Positions 26,813-35,721 of a DNA stretch of 64,000 bases are shown piece after piece. A model generated the notes under the pieces. It did not search any database, was not told the DNA's origin, and worked only from the letters and a program-made list of their open reading frames with translations. The translations under genes and the position numbers were made by a program. The DNA comes from CAG-873 sp910578365. GTDB taxonomy: Bacteria; Bacteroidota; Bacteroidia; Bacteroidales; Muribaculaceae. Numbering within the stretch: position 1 is the stretch's first letter; every line of letters begins with the position of its first letter. The DNA lies in the NCBI GenBank assembly GCA_951635545.1, contig OX620685.1, forward strand, positions 868,001 to 932,000, in the 5' to 3' direction.

Positions 26813-26919
26813 CAACACCAAACTGTACAAATAAATCAGGCGACCTTGAAAGGCCGCCCAATACTCTATGTCTTTTGCTTGGTTGAAAATCATAAAGTTC
26901 TTATCCCGAACTCGCGTTA

Positions 26920-28660
26920 TTATTCAGTGCCGAGAAGTTCCTTCACCATATTGGCCACCTCCTGGTTGACACGCTTGAAATTGCGGTTGAGCATAATCTC
27001 CTTCTCACGCTCACTGTCGAAAGAATAGATTTTGGGCAGCTCCACATAGTTGGATTCCTCCTCCTTGATACGTGCCATATCGAAGTGCGTCTTGCAAAAA
27101 TACTTGGTTGTCTTGAACTCCTCGGAGTCCTCGATGTCGAAATGCGACAGCATCTTTTCATCGGTGGCCGTGAAGTCACGTGCCGCCTGACCTGCAAGCC
27201 AGCCCGTAGCCATGTCTGCGATTTTCGCCGCTGGAACGAGATAGTCCATCTTCTCGGAAATCGAGGTTGAGATCTTCTGGTCGTTTATGGTGATTGAGGT
27301 CGATGTCTGCTTTGCCTTGCCGAACACATCGTTCTGCGCCCATTCAAGAGTCTCCTTGTTTCGTGCCGCACCCATGAATATGTTACCGCAGGTTGTGATA
27401 ATCTTCTGCATACCCACCTTGCCGTAGTCAGCCTCCAACTGCGGAAGCTCCTGAAAACCGAGAGTCACGGCAACCTTGTTGCTTCGCGCCGTGCCGATAA
27501 GTCGGTCTATCTTGTGGAAGTACAGCGTGGGAAGCTCGTCAACGATGATACTGACAGGAATGTTACCTTTGGAATTGACACGGGTTATCAGACGGTTAAG
27601 CACAAGAGCGTTCAGAGAGCCGATGACCTGTTCCTTTTCTGGGTCGTTGGCAATCACAAGATAGCTCGGACTCACCGGGTCGGAAATCTTCAAGTCAAAA
27701 TCATCGCCGGTGAACACCCAATAGGCTTCAGGGGATACAAGACGTGCGGCATTTACGCGGAGAGTACCCACCATACCTTCAAGCTGGTCGTTGGCTTTGT
27801 TCTCATATGCGGACTTGAAAGGAGCCATCAGCGAGGCTATCTTATCGTCCATCATCAGAATGTCGAACACCTCGGAATACTTGCGTCCGAGGAACGACAG
27901 CACATGGGGCATATCCGAAAACTCACCTGTGATAGTGTCCGGCTCAACCTCGTTTCCGTTCTCGTCCTCATACCAGCAGCGGTCAATCAGTATCAGCTTA
28001 CCCATGCGGTCGATATAGGAGAAGCCGTTAAGGTCAACGAACATCTTGTCCTCGTCGGTGGATACGTCGCGTCCGTTCTCGTTCACGAAGTCAAGCATGA
28101 CCTCGCCGTTCTCGTCCAGAGCGTTGAAATCGTCCCAGTTGCGTATCACAAGCTCCAATTTATTACCCTCATGCGATATATAGCGTTTCAGTTTTTTCCC
28201 TTTCAGAAAACCTGTCGGGTGGAAATTCACAAAGAAATATATGATCGCCGCGAGGAAATTCTCTGCCGAGTTGGTGAAGAAAGCCTCCGAGCCGCCCTTT
28301 TTCTCGCCACCGCCCTTGTTGAGCGAGGCAAGAAGCGTGGCCGCCGTCTCCGAAGCCGCCGCGAGGTCAGGAATGTATTTACGCTGGATGGGATTGATAC
28401 GGTTGGAATACTCCACATCGGTAAAATTGACTATGCGGAAACCGCAGCCATTAGGGAGGTTGCCATAGTGCAAATTCTTGCAATACTGATAGAAAAGCGT
28501 CTTGGCAAGCGTCGGGAACTTATAGTCATATACCATCATGGCGAAGCCCTTTCGTGCGTGCTGTCTTATGAACGGATCTATGATGCCGAAAGACTTGCCG
28601 GAGCCGGGAGTACCCAATACAATCGTGCCACGGAACGGGGTACATGGTAAAATCGTATCA
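26920..28660 (-). pseudogene. Type IV coupling ATPase (TraG/VirD4-like, MobC type), 5' end lost
   Basis: About 575 residues remain of the ATPase that brings relaxase-bound DNA to the transfer channel. Walker A is VLGTPGSGKSFGI at the very start of what is left and Walker B VSIIVDELPTLYF lies in the middle. The in-frame FRGTIV just before it is normal coupling-protein sequence, but upstream of about 28650 the frame becomes unrelated, and the N-terminal membrane helices are missing. A TTG at 28617 could start a soluble remnant. The break coincides with the border of the mobilizable element. Confidence 0.8.
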
Positions 28661-29051
28661 TTCTGAAAACCACGTTGTAAGTTTAAAACTTTTGGGCAAT
28701 TGTTCCCAAAATGTTCCCATAATCAGCCTTGTCAGTCAACGGACGTTAGGTTGCCGTTGCTTATGGTGGGTTAGATAACGATTGTACGGAAGTCATCACG
28801 ACCTCAACCAAAAATCAGCCATTGTCCTGCATCGGGAATTACAGCGTTGCCGACTGCGACCGTATGCGATGGAACAATACCGTTGCGAACTGTCTTTAAT
28901 TCATCGCAAAATTACAAATTTATTTTGTTAATCCATCGCCATTTTCGGAAAAACGAACAACAGTCTCCAAATATTTCGGGTTGAGGGTGTGGTAACTGGA
29001 TGGTATGATACCTGTATTGAGAGAAATGGAAGGGACATATAATAAATATAA
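28661..29051. other. Non-coding border region of the mobilizable element
   Basis: About 390 bp without a convincing gene. It holds the closely spaced direct repeat TGTTCCCA (near 28700-28718) and several short inverted segments. It separates the truncated coupling-protein gene from the cargo and should contain one attachment end of the integrated element, but I cannot identify the core repeat. Confidence 0.4.
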
Positions 29052-29264
29052 TTAAGGAAGGAATATGCCAATTATATTTAATATCACCCCTATAATTGCT
29101 ATTACCACACCAATTATGACGAAAATTTTATACACTTTTGCATGAGTTCGAGTTTTGTAGCTTGTCAACTTTGATTTTGCGACAGCAAGCTTATGTTGAG
29201 AAATATAACGTATGATAAATCCCAGCATGAAAATTATTACTCCTATCCAAAACATATTATTCAT
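29052..29264 (-). CDS. Small two-helix membrane protein (candidate immunity protein 2)
   Basis: This 70-residue protein has two membrane segments (residues about 5-20 and 46-68, the second very rich in Ile/Val) with a basic loop between (KLAVAKSKLTSYKTRTHAK). It is the third gene of the lipoprotein operon, 10 bp after the 77-residue gene, which has the same two-helix plan. No known family is evident. Confidence 0.6.
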   Translation of the reverse strand: MNNMFWIGVIIFMLGFIIRYISQHKLAVAKSKLTSYKTRTHAKVYKIFVIIGVVIAIIGVILNIIGIFLP

Positions 29265-29274
29265 GATTTCACAT

Positions 29275-29508
29275 CTAAGTAGTTAAGCCAATGCTAATCC
29301 CTATTGCTAATAATATGGCTCCAATAATAAAGAACAGTAAGGCCGGTTTAGTGTACTTTTGCAGCTTCTTTTTTATTATTGGATTGGGTTTTGTTATTAA
29401 TTCAATTTTATAGTTATTGAGAGCAAAACCTTTTATGGCGGCTATTAAGCCTAATATAGCACCTAATAGCAAACTGCTTAATCCGCTATAAATTAATAAA
29501 CTAGACAT
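29275..29508 (-). CDS. Small two-helix membrane protein (candidate immunity protein 1)
   Basis: The 77-residue protein has membrane segments at about 4-29 and 53-75 and a Lys-rich loop (KPNPIIKKKLQKYTK). It follows the toxin-like lipoprotein after a 52-bp gap holding a hairpin. Paired small membrane proteins next to a secreted toxin precursor are a common immunity arrangement; that role here is an inference. Confidence 0.6.
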   Translation of the reverse strand: MSSLLIYSGLSSLLLGAILGLIAAIKGFALNNYKIELITKPNPIIKKKLQKYTKPALLFFIIGAILLAIGISIGLTT

Positions 29509-29526
29509 TCTTATTTAAGATTTATG

Positions 29527-29555
29527 AATATGGTTGACTAATAGCCAACCATATT
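29527..29555 (-). terminator. Hairpin between lipoprotein gene and small membrane genes
   Basis: A perfect 10-bp stem AATATGGTTG/CAACCATATT around a 9-base loop lies just behind the lipoprotein stop codon. It lacks a long U run, so it may reduce rather than end transcription into the downstream genes. Confidence 0.5.
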
Positions 29556-29560
29556 AAATT

Positions 29561-30307
29561 TTAACGCCACGCCGCCAATCTTTCACACCGATGATAACTT
29601 CTTATTGCAGATACAATAGATACTACATCATGTACACATCCAATAATCGCAAATCCATAATTTCCATCAGCAAAATCCATTGCTGTTGAACACGCCCCAA
29701 TTGCAATACCACCACAATCGAATGCTAATTGAAGCACACAAGCACGTGTGGTTCTTGAAACTGTAGCCAATGATGCAGCTGTTTCAGGCGTAGTTATATT
29801 ATCATATATAGCAGCCGAATTTACAGCCATTCCTCTTACAATCGGAGATTCGATTGAGGTACAGGCTGTTTCTAGTCTTGTAACAGAGTGACCGCCTGCA
29901 GATACGTAGTCGTCCATTAATGAATATAACTTTGCGACATCTTCGGCAGGAGCAACTTGCATTAGACTATCCAATTTTAAAGAAACCAACTCATCAGTTT
30001 TGATTTCTTGATTTTCACCATCTAACGAAATATATAAATCTTCAATTTCCTCTGGAGATAAGGTAAGTAGATAACCTACGATATCGTCTTTTGTAGTAGC
30101 ACGGCTTGAGATAGAGACACCGATCTCATTAAATGCATCCTTATTTAATACGGCAGCCTTTTCAGAGGCTTCAAGATACTCTTCTGCAATTGTTCTCTCC
30201 GTGCTATTTTTATACGGTATATCCTCTTCTGAAGAGCAACCCTCCAAGAGAACTAACATTGACACCGGAATAAAAATCCCTGTTAGATAAAGTAAAAATT
30301 TTTTCAT
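29561..30307 (-). CDS. Lipoprotein resembling a proteolytically activated toxin precursor
   Basis: The 248-residue protein has a type II signal peptide with lipobox LLEGC (Cys 24) followed by SSEED. The acidic middle part (residues 30-185) contains Arg/Lys sites (SSRATTKDD near 68, VSRTTRACV near 183-191). The last 60 residues are hydrophobic, glycine-rich and hold five Cys residues (LAFDCGGIAIGACS, FAIIGCVHDVVS, SYHRC), ending in ERLAAWR. This plan recalls Bacteroidales toxins such as BcpT that are made as precursors and cut at Arg by a host protease, but I cannot confirm homology. It heads an operon with two small membrane proteins inside a mobilizable element. Confidence 0.6.
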   Translation of the reverse strand: MKKFLLYLTGIFIPVSMLVLLEGCSSEEDIPYKNSTERTIAEEYLEASEKAAVLNKDAFNEIGVSISSRATTKDDIVGYLLTLSPEEIEDLYISLDGENQEIKTDELVSLKLDSLMQVAPAEDVAKLYSLMDDYVSAGGHSVTRLETACTSIESPIVRGMAVNSAAIYDNITTPETAASLATVSRTTRACVLQLAFDCGGIAIGACSTAMDFADGNYGFAIIGCVHDVVSIVSAIRSYHRCERLAAWR

Positions 30308-30578
30308 AAACTTTGAATTAAATGTTATGTAATATTAACAAAGATTAATTCAAATGGTTCATCTTAACGAATCATCAAGATATATTCAATCAAAGTAGTT
30401 GTCTCTTCCAAGCATTTTCAACCCAAATAATAAGACAGTTACAGCCCTGTGGTACAAGAGGAAAACAAAAGACACAATTTTATGGCAGAAATGGGCTATC
30501 AATAGTCGTTAATAAATATGGGCTTTAGCGCACTATGCAAGTGCGTTAAAGTCCATTATGCGGAAAAGACAGAGGTTA
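30308..30578. other. Intergenic region upstream of the lipoprotein gene
   Basis: The 271 bp carry the lipoprotein promoter (no exact TAnnTTTG match seen) and, near the far end, a hairpin behind the retropepsin gene. I see no reading frame of interest. Confidence 0.4.
30521..30553 (-). terminator. Hairpin behind the retropepsin gene
   Basis: A 12-bp stem with one G-T pair (CTTTAGCGCACT/AGTGCGTTAAAG) with an ATGCA loop lies 26 bases behind the stop codon at 30579. It is followed on the minus strand by an A/T-rich stretch. Confidence 0.55.
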
Positions 30579-31069
30579 TTACGGAAGCAAAAAATCGTAA
30601 AATGGAGAATAGAGGAATTTGTTGGGCTTCAAATATATACGATTATTCTTGAAATCCATTACCATATTAAACCTTTTGAGAAAATTGTTTCCAATCATAC
30701 CGTCTATATTTTCTTTTGATTGCATACCCGAAGTTAATGTGGAAAATGCTCCGGCAACGAGAGGTAAATGATATTTTCCGACAACAACTTCATCAAAGAA
30801 TACATTTCTTAATTCTCCACTTCCTCCGTCAGAACTTGCAATCCGCGAAATTGCAAACGGTTTTTGAGTGTCCAACAGATTATGTTTTTGAACAAATGGA
30901 GTATTCAGGTCTATAATTCTATCGCTTCCTGTATCTACTTCAAGAGTGAGATTATAATCTTTGTTATTTATTTTCACAGGCATTGAGATAAATGGCACAT
31001 CATAAATATAAGTGAATGGATAAATGGCACAATTATCATCCTCTATTTCAATTTCCTTTTTATCATATA

Positions 31070-31197
31070 CAATAGTTCGGTAAAATTTGCATATTCAATT
31101 GAATATCAATAAGATGCAATAATAATTCAATATCAATGCAAACTATTGTGTATCAGTGCGATACAGCTATGCCTGCTCAAAAATTACCGAACTGTTG
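31070..31197. mobile_element. 128-bp MITE-like element
   Basis: The ends are inverted repeats CAAYAGTTCGGTAA (one mismatch over 14 bp, weaker similarity beyond). Flanking direct repeats CATATA (31064-31069 and 31198-31203) form a 6-bp target duplication. The interior is A/T-rich with a palindrome ATTCAATTGAAT and encodes nothing. Its exact removal restores the protease frame. Confidence 0.8.
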
Positions 31198-31291
31198 CAT
31201 ATAGATAAATCGTAAAATCATCGTAGTCTATTTCAATATTATGTCTAGTCCGGAAAAGTGTTGACCGTCAGATTCAACATTTTTTAGTAAA

Positions 31292-31792
31292 ATGTGTGAA
31301 GAAAACAAAAAATTCTGGGACGAATCTCAGATTTCGGCAATCAATGCCTGGCACAGCAGCGGAAAAAGTTTCAGTCAGATTGACGAGGAATACAATTTTG
31401 CGGTCGGGACATTGTTTACAATAGTAAATGCAATCCCGGACTATCGCGGCACACGGTCAAGCATCAGCAAATGGCTGCGCCGCATGACGGGAGCATTAAT
31501 TCCCGGCTCCGGATGCCGGACAACAAAGGCCATATCGTCCCTGGCAACTCCGGCACAAACGACAAAAAAGAAAGGAATGACAAAGAAAACCTCTCCCACT
31601 ACCAGGCTCACGGATACCGAGCAGACCATACTGGATCTAACACGCAAGTTAAACGCCGCCACCAGAAAGATAGAGAAACTGGAGGCTGACAGGAAAAAGG
31701 CAGAGCTGCGTGAAGAGTTCCAGAGTGGTGTCATCGCCGAATACAAGAAGCTTGTAAAGCCTGCGCAGTCAAAAAAATCAACTACCAAGTAG
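31292..31792 (+). CDS. IS3 OrfA (copy 2)
   Basis: Identical in sequence to the 166-residue OrfA at 10500-11000, with the coiled-coil C-terminus. The A7 run at 31771-31777, 13 bases before its stop codon, is the probable -1 frameshift site producing OrfAB. Confidence 0.9.
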   Translation: MCEENKKFWDESQISAINAWHSSGKSFSQIDEEYNFAVGTLFTIVNAIPDYRGTRSSISKWLRRMTGALIPGSGCRTTKAISSLATPAQTTKKKGMTKKTSPTTRLTDTEQTILDLTRKLNAATRKIEKLEADRKKAELREEFQSGVIAEYKKLVKPAQSKKSTTK

Positions 31793-31794
31793 CC

Positions 31795-32676
31795 ATGCGC
31801 TTGCGCATGTCCCGTGACCTGAGTGTCAGCGAGGCATGCGGGTTGCTTGGGGTGACTAAACAAGCGTGGTATGCCTTTTTCAAAAGGTCGTTCAAGGATG
31901 CCATTGACGAAGACCGCATCCTGGAATGCGTTCGCTCGATACGAGAGGATCTTCCGGCACTCGGAGTCAGAAAGATGAAGGACAGGTTACGTAAGGAGTT
32001 CTGTCTCGACATAGGCCGTGACCGCCTGTTCGATATCATGAACAGGCATAATCTTCTGATACGTCCCCGAGTCCGCAGGACAAGGACAACCTTCTCCGAT
32101 CACGGAATGAAGGTCTATCCGGATCTACGGAAAGACTTCGCGCCTGATGACATAAACCAGTTGTGGGTAAGCGACATAACATATATATGGCTTCCTGATC
32201 AGAATACATTTTACTATCTGTTTCTGATTACGGATGCCTATTCGAAGAAAATAGTGGGATGGGAGATTGCCGATAACATGCGGCATGAGAACGCCATGAC
32301 GGCATTGAAGATGGCTTTCAGGCAATGCAGGAGAGGTCAGCATCCCATACACCACTCGGACAAGGGACTTCAGTATTGTGCCAAACCCTACGTGGAAATG
32401 CTTCGTAGACGCCACGCCCGAATCAGCATGACGGAAGGGCACGACCCACGTAACAACGGAATTGCCGAAAGGGTAAACGGCATACTTAAAGAGGAGTTTC
32501 TGAAGCATATGGACGTAAGGAAGGACAACATACGGCAGGTGCTGGAGGATGTAATCAACACTTACCATACCCGCCGACCGCACCTCAGTCTCGGCATGCT
32601 GACTCCCGATGAAGTGCATCGCGGAGCGGTACCCGGACGTAAGCTCTGGAAAAAATATTACCTGAAATCTGCATGA
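31795..32676 (+). CDS. IS3 OrfB transposase (copy 2)
   Basis: Identical in sequence to the 293-residue OrfB at 9616-10497, with all three DDE residues. Its frame is open upstream past the A7 run, so the fusion protein would read through LRMSRDLSVSEACG. Confidence 0.95.
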   Translation: MRLRMSRDLSVSEACGLLGVTKQAWYAFFKRSFKDAIDEDRILECVRSIREDLPALGVRKMKDRLRKEFCLDIGRDRLFDIMNRHNLLIRPRVRRTRTTFSDHGMKVYPDLRKDFAPDDINQLWVSDITYIWLPDQNTFYYLFLITDAYSKKIVGWEIADNMRHENAMTALKMAFRQCRRGQHPIHHSDKGLQYCAKPYVEMLRRRHARISMTEGHDPRNNGIAERVNGILKEEFLKHMDVRKDNIRQVLEDVINTYHTRRPHLSLGMLTPDEVHRGAVPGRKLWKKYYLKSA

Positions 32677-32752
32677 GTCAAGATTTTTCAGTACTTTTGC
32701 ATACCCCAACCGACGGGACTGACGGTGATTGCACTGCAAGTCTCAAAAATCC

Positions 32753-32771
32753 CCGGGGCATCGAGCCCCGG
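32753..32771 (+). terminator. GC-rich hairpin downstream of IS3 orfB (copy 2)
   Basis: Stem CCGGGGC/GCCCCGG around ATCGA, followed by AGGATTTTA. The 200 bases between orfB and the IS tip contain no other gene; they are identical or nearly so in both copies. Confidence 0.55.
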
Positions 32772-33401
32772 AGGATTTTACCCCAACCTCGGGGATCTCA
32801 GGCTCATACCTGCATGTCTCCACAGTCTTCGGACTGTTTAACATTCATTCATAATCTCAAACCCTCTGACCCGTCAATATTTTTCAGGACACCACATTAA
32901 ATAGTCGAAGTATGCCTAATCCAAGAACTCCATCCCAATATTCTGCCGGATATTCTATTATGGCGCAACCAACTTTGTCAAGATGCAAAGAGCCTACACG
33001 AATTGCGTTTTGATTGCTATAAGATACTGTGTTTTCTCCCGAAGTCCCCAGATTGTCCGCATGAGAGTCAATCGTAAATCTATCCTTTAATTTGGGCGAA
33101 TTAGGATTAAGCACAACATCACTTGCTCCTGTGTCAACCAAAAATCTCAATGAGTCTGATCCGTTGACGAAAGCAGTAACATAAATTCGGCTATCGCTTG
33201 CGATAGCGAAAGGAATTGAACCTATTGGTTTATCCCCGACCATTCGAGCATTAGTGACGCATACGTTGGCTACAAACAATGTGACACAAGCTATTAGTCT
33301 AATATAAAAGGCTGTTTTCATTCCGCAAAATTAGCAATTTTACGGGATATAGCCGCCATATATCAGCAGTTTTTTAATCACAAAACTCGAATTGCCTGTT
33401 G

Positions 33402-34862
33402 TCACCGCCTCATACCTCTGCGTTGTGGCTGTTCAAGATCCTCCATGACGGCAGGGAAAGAGGAAGTGAGGCGGTCGAGTTCCTTGCAGCCTTTGTCAAA
33501 TTCCTTGTCGGTCAGAAACGGTCGGGCGAACACCTTGATAAAATGGGCGTTTGATTTCGGATCGTCACGATCGAGTGCGAGCCATGACACAATCGCCTCC
33601 TTATGCTCGCGTGTGAAAGTCTTGTATGCCAAAACCCTTGCGAACTGAATGAGGGCGCGGACAGCCTTTTCAAGTTTCTCGCCGAGCAACCGCAACATCG
33701 CCTCCATCTGAGCAAGCAGCGTGTCTTTCTCACGCTTCAGATTGTCTATGATATGGCGGTTGTTGCTCTCCAGCTCGCGGTATCGGGCGGAGAGGTTCTG
33801 CAACCTGACTTGGAGGGAAGATAATTCACGGCTGTGTGATGCGTTCAGCTCCCGGATTTCGGTTAGATGTTCCTCGGTCTTGTCCTCGATGGTCTGACGC
33901 ACCTGCCTCTGCACCATCATTGGGATTTTCGCCACCTGCCCCTCCATCTTAGCCACGGCAAGCTGCATATCCTTGTTCTCGGCTGTCAGCCGTGCGTTCT
34001 CTTTCTCAATCTCCGCATACTTCCCTTTGCCGAAAAGATTTGCCACACCGCTCATGAGTGCGCTGCCGCTCTCCTCGTCAAGTGCCTTTTTCTTCTCCTT
34101 GCGCTGTTGTTCAAGTTCTTCAATGGACTTCTCAGCAGTCATCGCTTGCAATTCAAGTTGCTCGTTCCGGCTTTCAAGCACAGCGTTCTCAGCCGTGAGC
34201 CTTTGGGTGTTCTCACGCGCTTTCCGCTCCTTGTACTCTATGGCACTCAGCCCCTCTATGCCGGAGTCCTCTTTGGGAGTGCCGCGTTCCATGCCGAGGC
34301 TTTCGGCAAGCGCTGTCTGCATTTCCTTACAGTCGTTGGCATCGAGTTTGACGCTCTTTCCTGTATCGTGGTTCATCCAATCGACAATGATGTGGGCGTG
34401 ATGGTTCGGCAGCAGATCATCGGTCAGAGGGTCGGCATGACCCTCGTCATGGTGGAGGTCGATGCTTATAACGGAGATACCCTTGTCGGCGAGCCATTTC
34501 ACGAACAGGTCAAAATCCTCTATGCGCGTGTCCGGCTTGATGGGAGGGCAACCCTCGCGGATAGCCGAACTGCCCGACCGCTTCCGCTTCTTTCCTGTCT
34601 TGCGGTCAGTATATTCCACATCCTTGCACTGCATGGCGCGTCCGGTCTTTTGCTTGACAAGCACCTTGAGGTCTTCAAGCAGCTCCTGCAGAGGCTTTGT
34701 GTAGGACGGACTGCGCCACGTCACATTGAGGTGGCGGTGTTCGTCCCAGAAGTATGTCTGCCCGAACTTTCGGGCAACAGCCTCGCAGTAGGCTCTGTCG
34801 CGGCGATTGTGCGCCTCGGCAGTGCCTACGTTGCAGGGCTTGAATTTAATTCCGGTTTTCAT
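33402..34862 (-). CDS. MobV-family relaxase (Pre/Mob)
   Basis: The protein of about 486 residues nicks oriT and pilots the element into recipients. The relaxase part (about 1-210) shows DLHHDEGHADPL and NHHAHIIVDWMN, the metal-binding His motif; the start KFKPCNVGTAEAHNRRD is typical of Bacteroidales MobV. The rest is a long coiled coil (residues 210-390). ATG at 34862 is preferred; one at 34889 would add nine residues. The hairpin-rich region upstream is the likely oriT. Confidence 0.85.
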   Translation of the reverse strand: MKTGIKFKPCNVGTAEAHNRRDRAYCEAVARKFGQTYFWDEHRHLNVTWRSPSYTKPLQELLEDLKVLVKQKTGRAMQCKDVEYTDRKTGKKRKRSGSSAIREGCPPIKPDTRIEDFDLFVKWLADKGISVISIDLHHDEGHADPLTDDLLPNHHAHIIVDWMNHDTGKSVKLDANDCKEMQTALAESLGMERGTPKEDSGIEGLSAIEYKERKARENTQRLTAENAVLESRNEQLELQAMTAEKSIEELEQQRKEKKKALDEESGSALMSGVANLFGKGKYAEIEKENARLTAENKDMQLAVAKMEGQVAKIPMMVQRQVRQTIEDKTEEHLTEIRELNASHSRELSSLQVRLQNLSARYRELESNNRHIIDNLKREKDTLLAQMEAMLRLLGEKLEKAVRALIQFARVLAYKTFTREHKEAIVSWLALDRDDPKSNAHFIKVFARPFLTDKEFDKGCKELDRLTSSFPAVMEDLEQPQRRGMRR

Positions 34863-34889
34863 AATCCGTAAGGGAAAAGAGTGTTTCAA

Positions 34890-35173
34890 TATCGCGGGTT
34901 CTCAGACGAAGGGTCTGAGCGAGAGGTGGCGGAGAGGGGTCATCTCTGCCGATGGGTTCTTAGGGGTGAACGCCCTAAGCGGAGGGTGCAGGGAGAGGGT
35001 CACTCCCTGCTTGGGGTTCGCAGGGGCAACGCGCCCTGTGCGGGTCAAGGGCAGAGCCATTGCGGGTTCTTAGGGCAGAGCCATAAGCCCCTCGGGAGAG
35101 CCCACAACTACGGGAGCGAAGCGGAGTAGTTATAGTGGGCTATAACAAGGGCAAGCCCTGTCAGTCTCCACCC
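34890..35173. other. Hairpin-rich candidate oriT of the mobilizable element
   Basis: Successive inverted repeats lie between the HTH gene and the relaxase gene: CTCAGAC/GTCTGAG, CTTAGGG/CCCTAAG, GCAGGGAG/CTCCCTGC, GCAGGG/CCCTGTGC, CTTAGGGC..CATAAG, CCCAC..GTGGG and GGGC..GCCC. Several are preceded by GGGTTCT or GGGGTTCG. There is no reading frame of note. Confidence 0.55.
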
Positions 35174-35638
35174 TCAAAGACCGCCTCTCGGCTTGCGGCG
35201 TTTCGACTCTTTCAGCTTCAGCAGATGTCGGTCGTAGGCATCGCGGTTTTCATCTGAACGGAAGTCGATGTCGGCTTTGCCTCCGCTCTTAATCCATGCC
35301 AGAAGTTCATCCTTGAAGAAATAGAGTTTGTTGCCGCGCTTGCTGAACGGTATCGCCTTTTGGCTTGTCAGCGAATAGATAGTGCCGACACTCTTGCCGA
35401 GCAGTTCGCTCGCCTCCCTTATGTCAAGGACGGTGTGTTGGTCGGCTTCCTCCTGCGGTGCGCTTATGAGCCTGTCAAGTTTCTCCATGACGGTATCCAC
35501 CTTACGCATGAGGCTTGCCACATAGTAAGGCAGACGGTCAAATGATGGCATCGTGTTATCGGATGATGTGTTGTCGTGAGCGACCGATACCGCGATACTG
35601 CGGTGTGTGTTGTCCTGTGTATTGCTTGAAGATTGCAT
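35174..35638 (-). CDS. HTH_17/excisionase-like DNA-binding protein
   Basis: In this 154-residue protein the region 68-118 is a MerR/excisionase-type winged helix: VLDIREASELLGKSVGTIYS, then IPFSKRGNKLYFFKDELLAW. The tail is basic. Such genes in Bacteroidales mobilizable elements lie beside the relaxase and help excision or mobilization. It follows the integrase gene with an 83-bp gap. Confidence 0.85.
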   Translation of the reverse strand: MQSSSNTQDNTHRSIAVSVAHDNTSSDNTMPSFDRLPYYVASLMRKVDTVMEKLDRLISAPQEEADQHTVLDIREASELLGKSVGTIYSLTSQKAIPFSKRGNKLYFFKDELLAWIKSGGKADIDFRSDENRDAYDRHLLKLKESKRRKPRGGL

Positions 35639-35721
35639 ATCTTTATCTCTATATGATTGTATTTCTTGATGTCTTTATCTGATTATATCTCCATGCCATG
35701 AAGCGATGATGATTGTATCAC

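Larger units (their letters stand above)
25767..26917 (+). mobile_element. IS982-family element C (1151 bp, complete)
   Basis: The inverted ends are ACGCGAGTTCGGGATAAG, with a 5-bp target duplication TATTA (25762-25766 and 26918-26922). It lies between traX and the coupling-protein gene; the duplication includes the stop codon of the latter. Opposite in orientation to elements A and B. Confidence 0.95.
31242..32896 (+). mobile_element. IS3-family insertion sequence, complete, 1655 bp (copy 2)
   Basis: Same element as at 9396-11050 in the opposite orientation, with the same inverted ends. Target duplication TTA (31239-31241 and 32897-32899). The first bases at the orfB end differ by one base from copy 1 (TGTGGTG against TGTGGCG). 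Confidence 0.96.
30579..33321 (-). pseudogene. Secreted two-domain retropepsin-like aspartic protease, split by IS3 and a MITE
   Basis: Removing 31239-32896 (IS3 plus one TTA) and 31070-31203 (MITE plus one CATATA) joins the pieces into one frame of 951 bp, 316 residues. Domain 1 follows a signal peptide and has FLVDTGASDVVL; it ends in DGVLGLGILRLFNIEID. Domain 2 has LEVDTGSDRIIDL and ends in GMIGNNFLKRFNMVMDF and IYLKP. Each domain thus has the DTG catalytic triad and the flap/end motif of pepsin-like retroviral-type proteases. A -7-like TAATTTTG lies only 5 bases before the ATG, suggesting a nearly leaderless transcript. It may have processed the adjacent toxin-like lipoprotein. Confidence 0.9.

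Noticed and set aside
28661..28760. tRNA gene as an attachment site next to the mobilizable element
   Set aside because: No cloverleaf or CCA-end pattern can be drawn at either border.
32673..32900. 75-codon frame between orfB and the IS3 tip
   Set aside because: It covers the terminator hairpin and the terminal repeat, differs in its end between copies because of the flanks, and shows no protein features.
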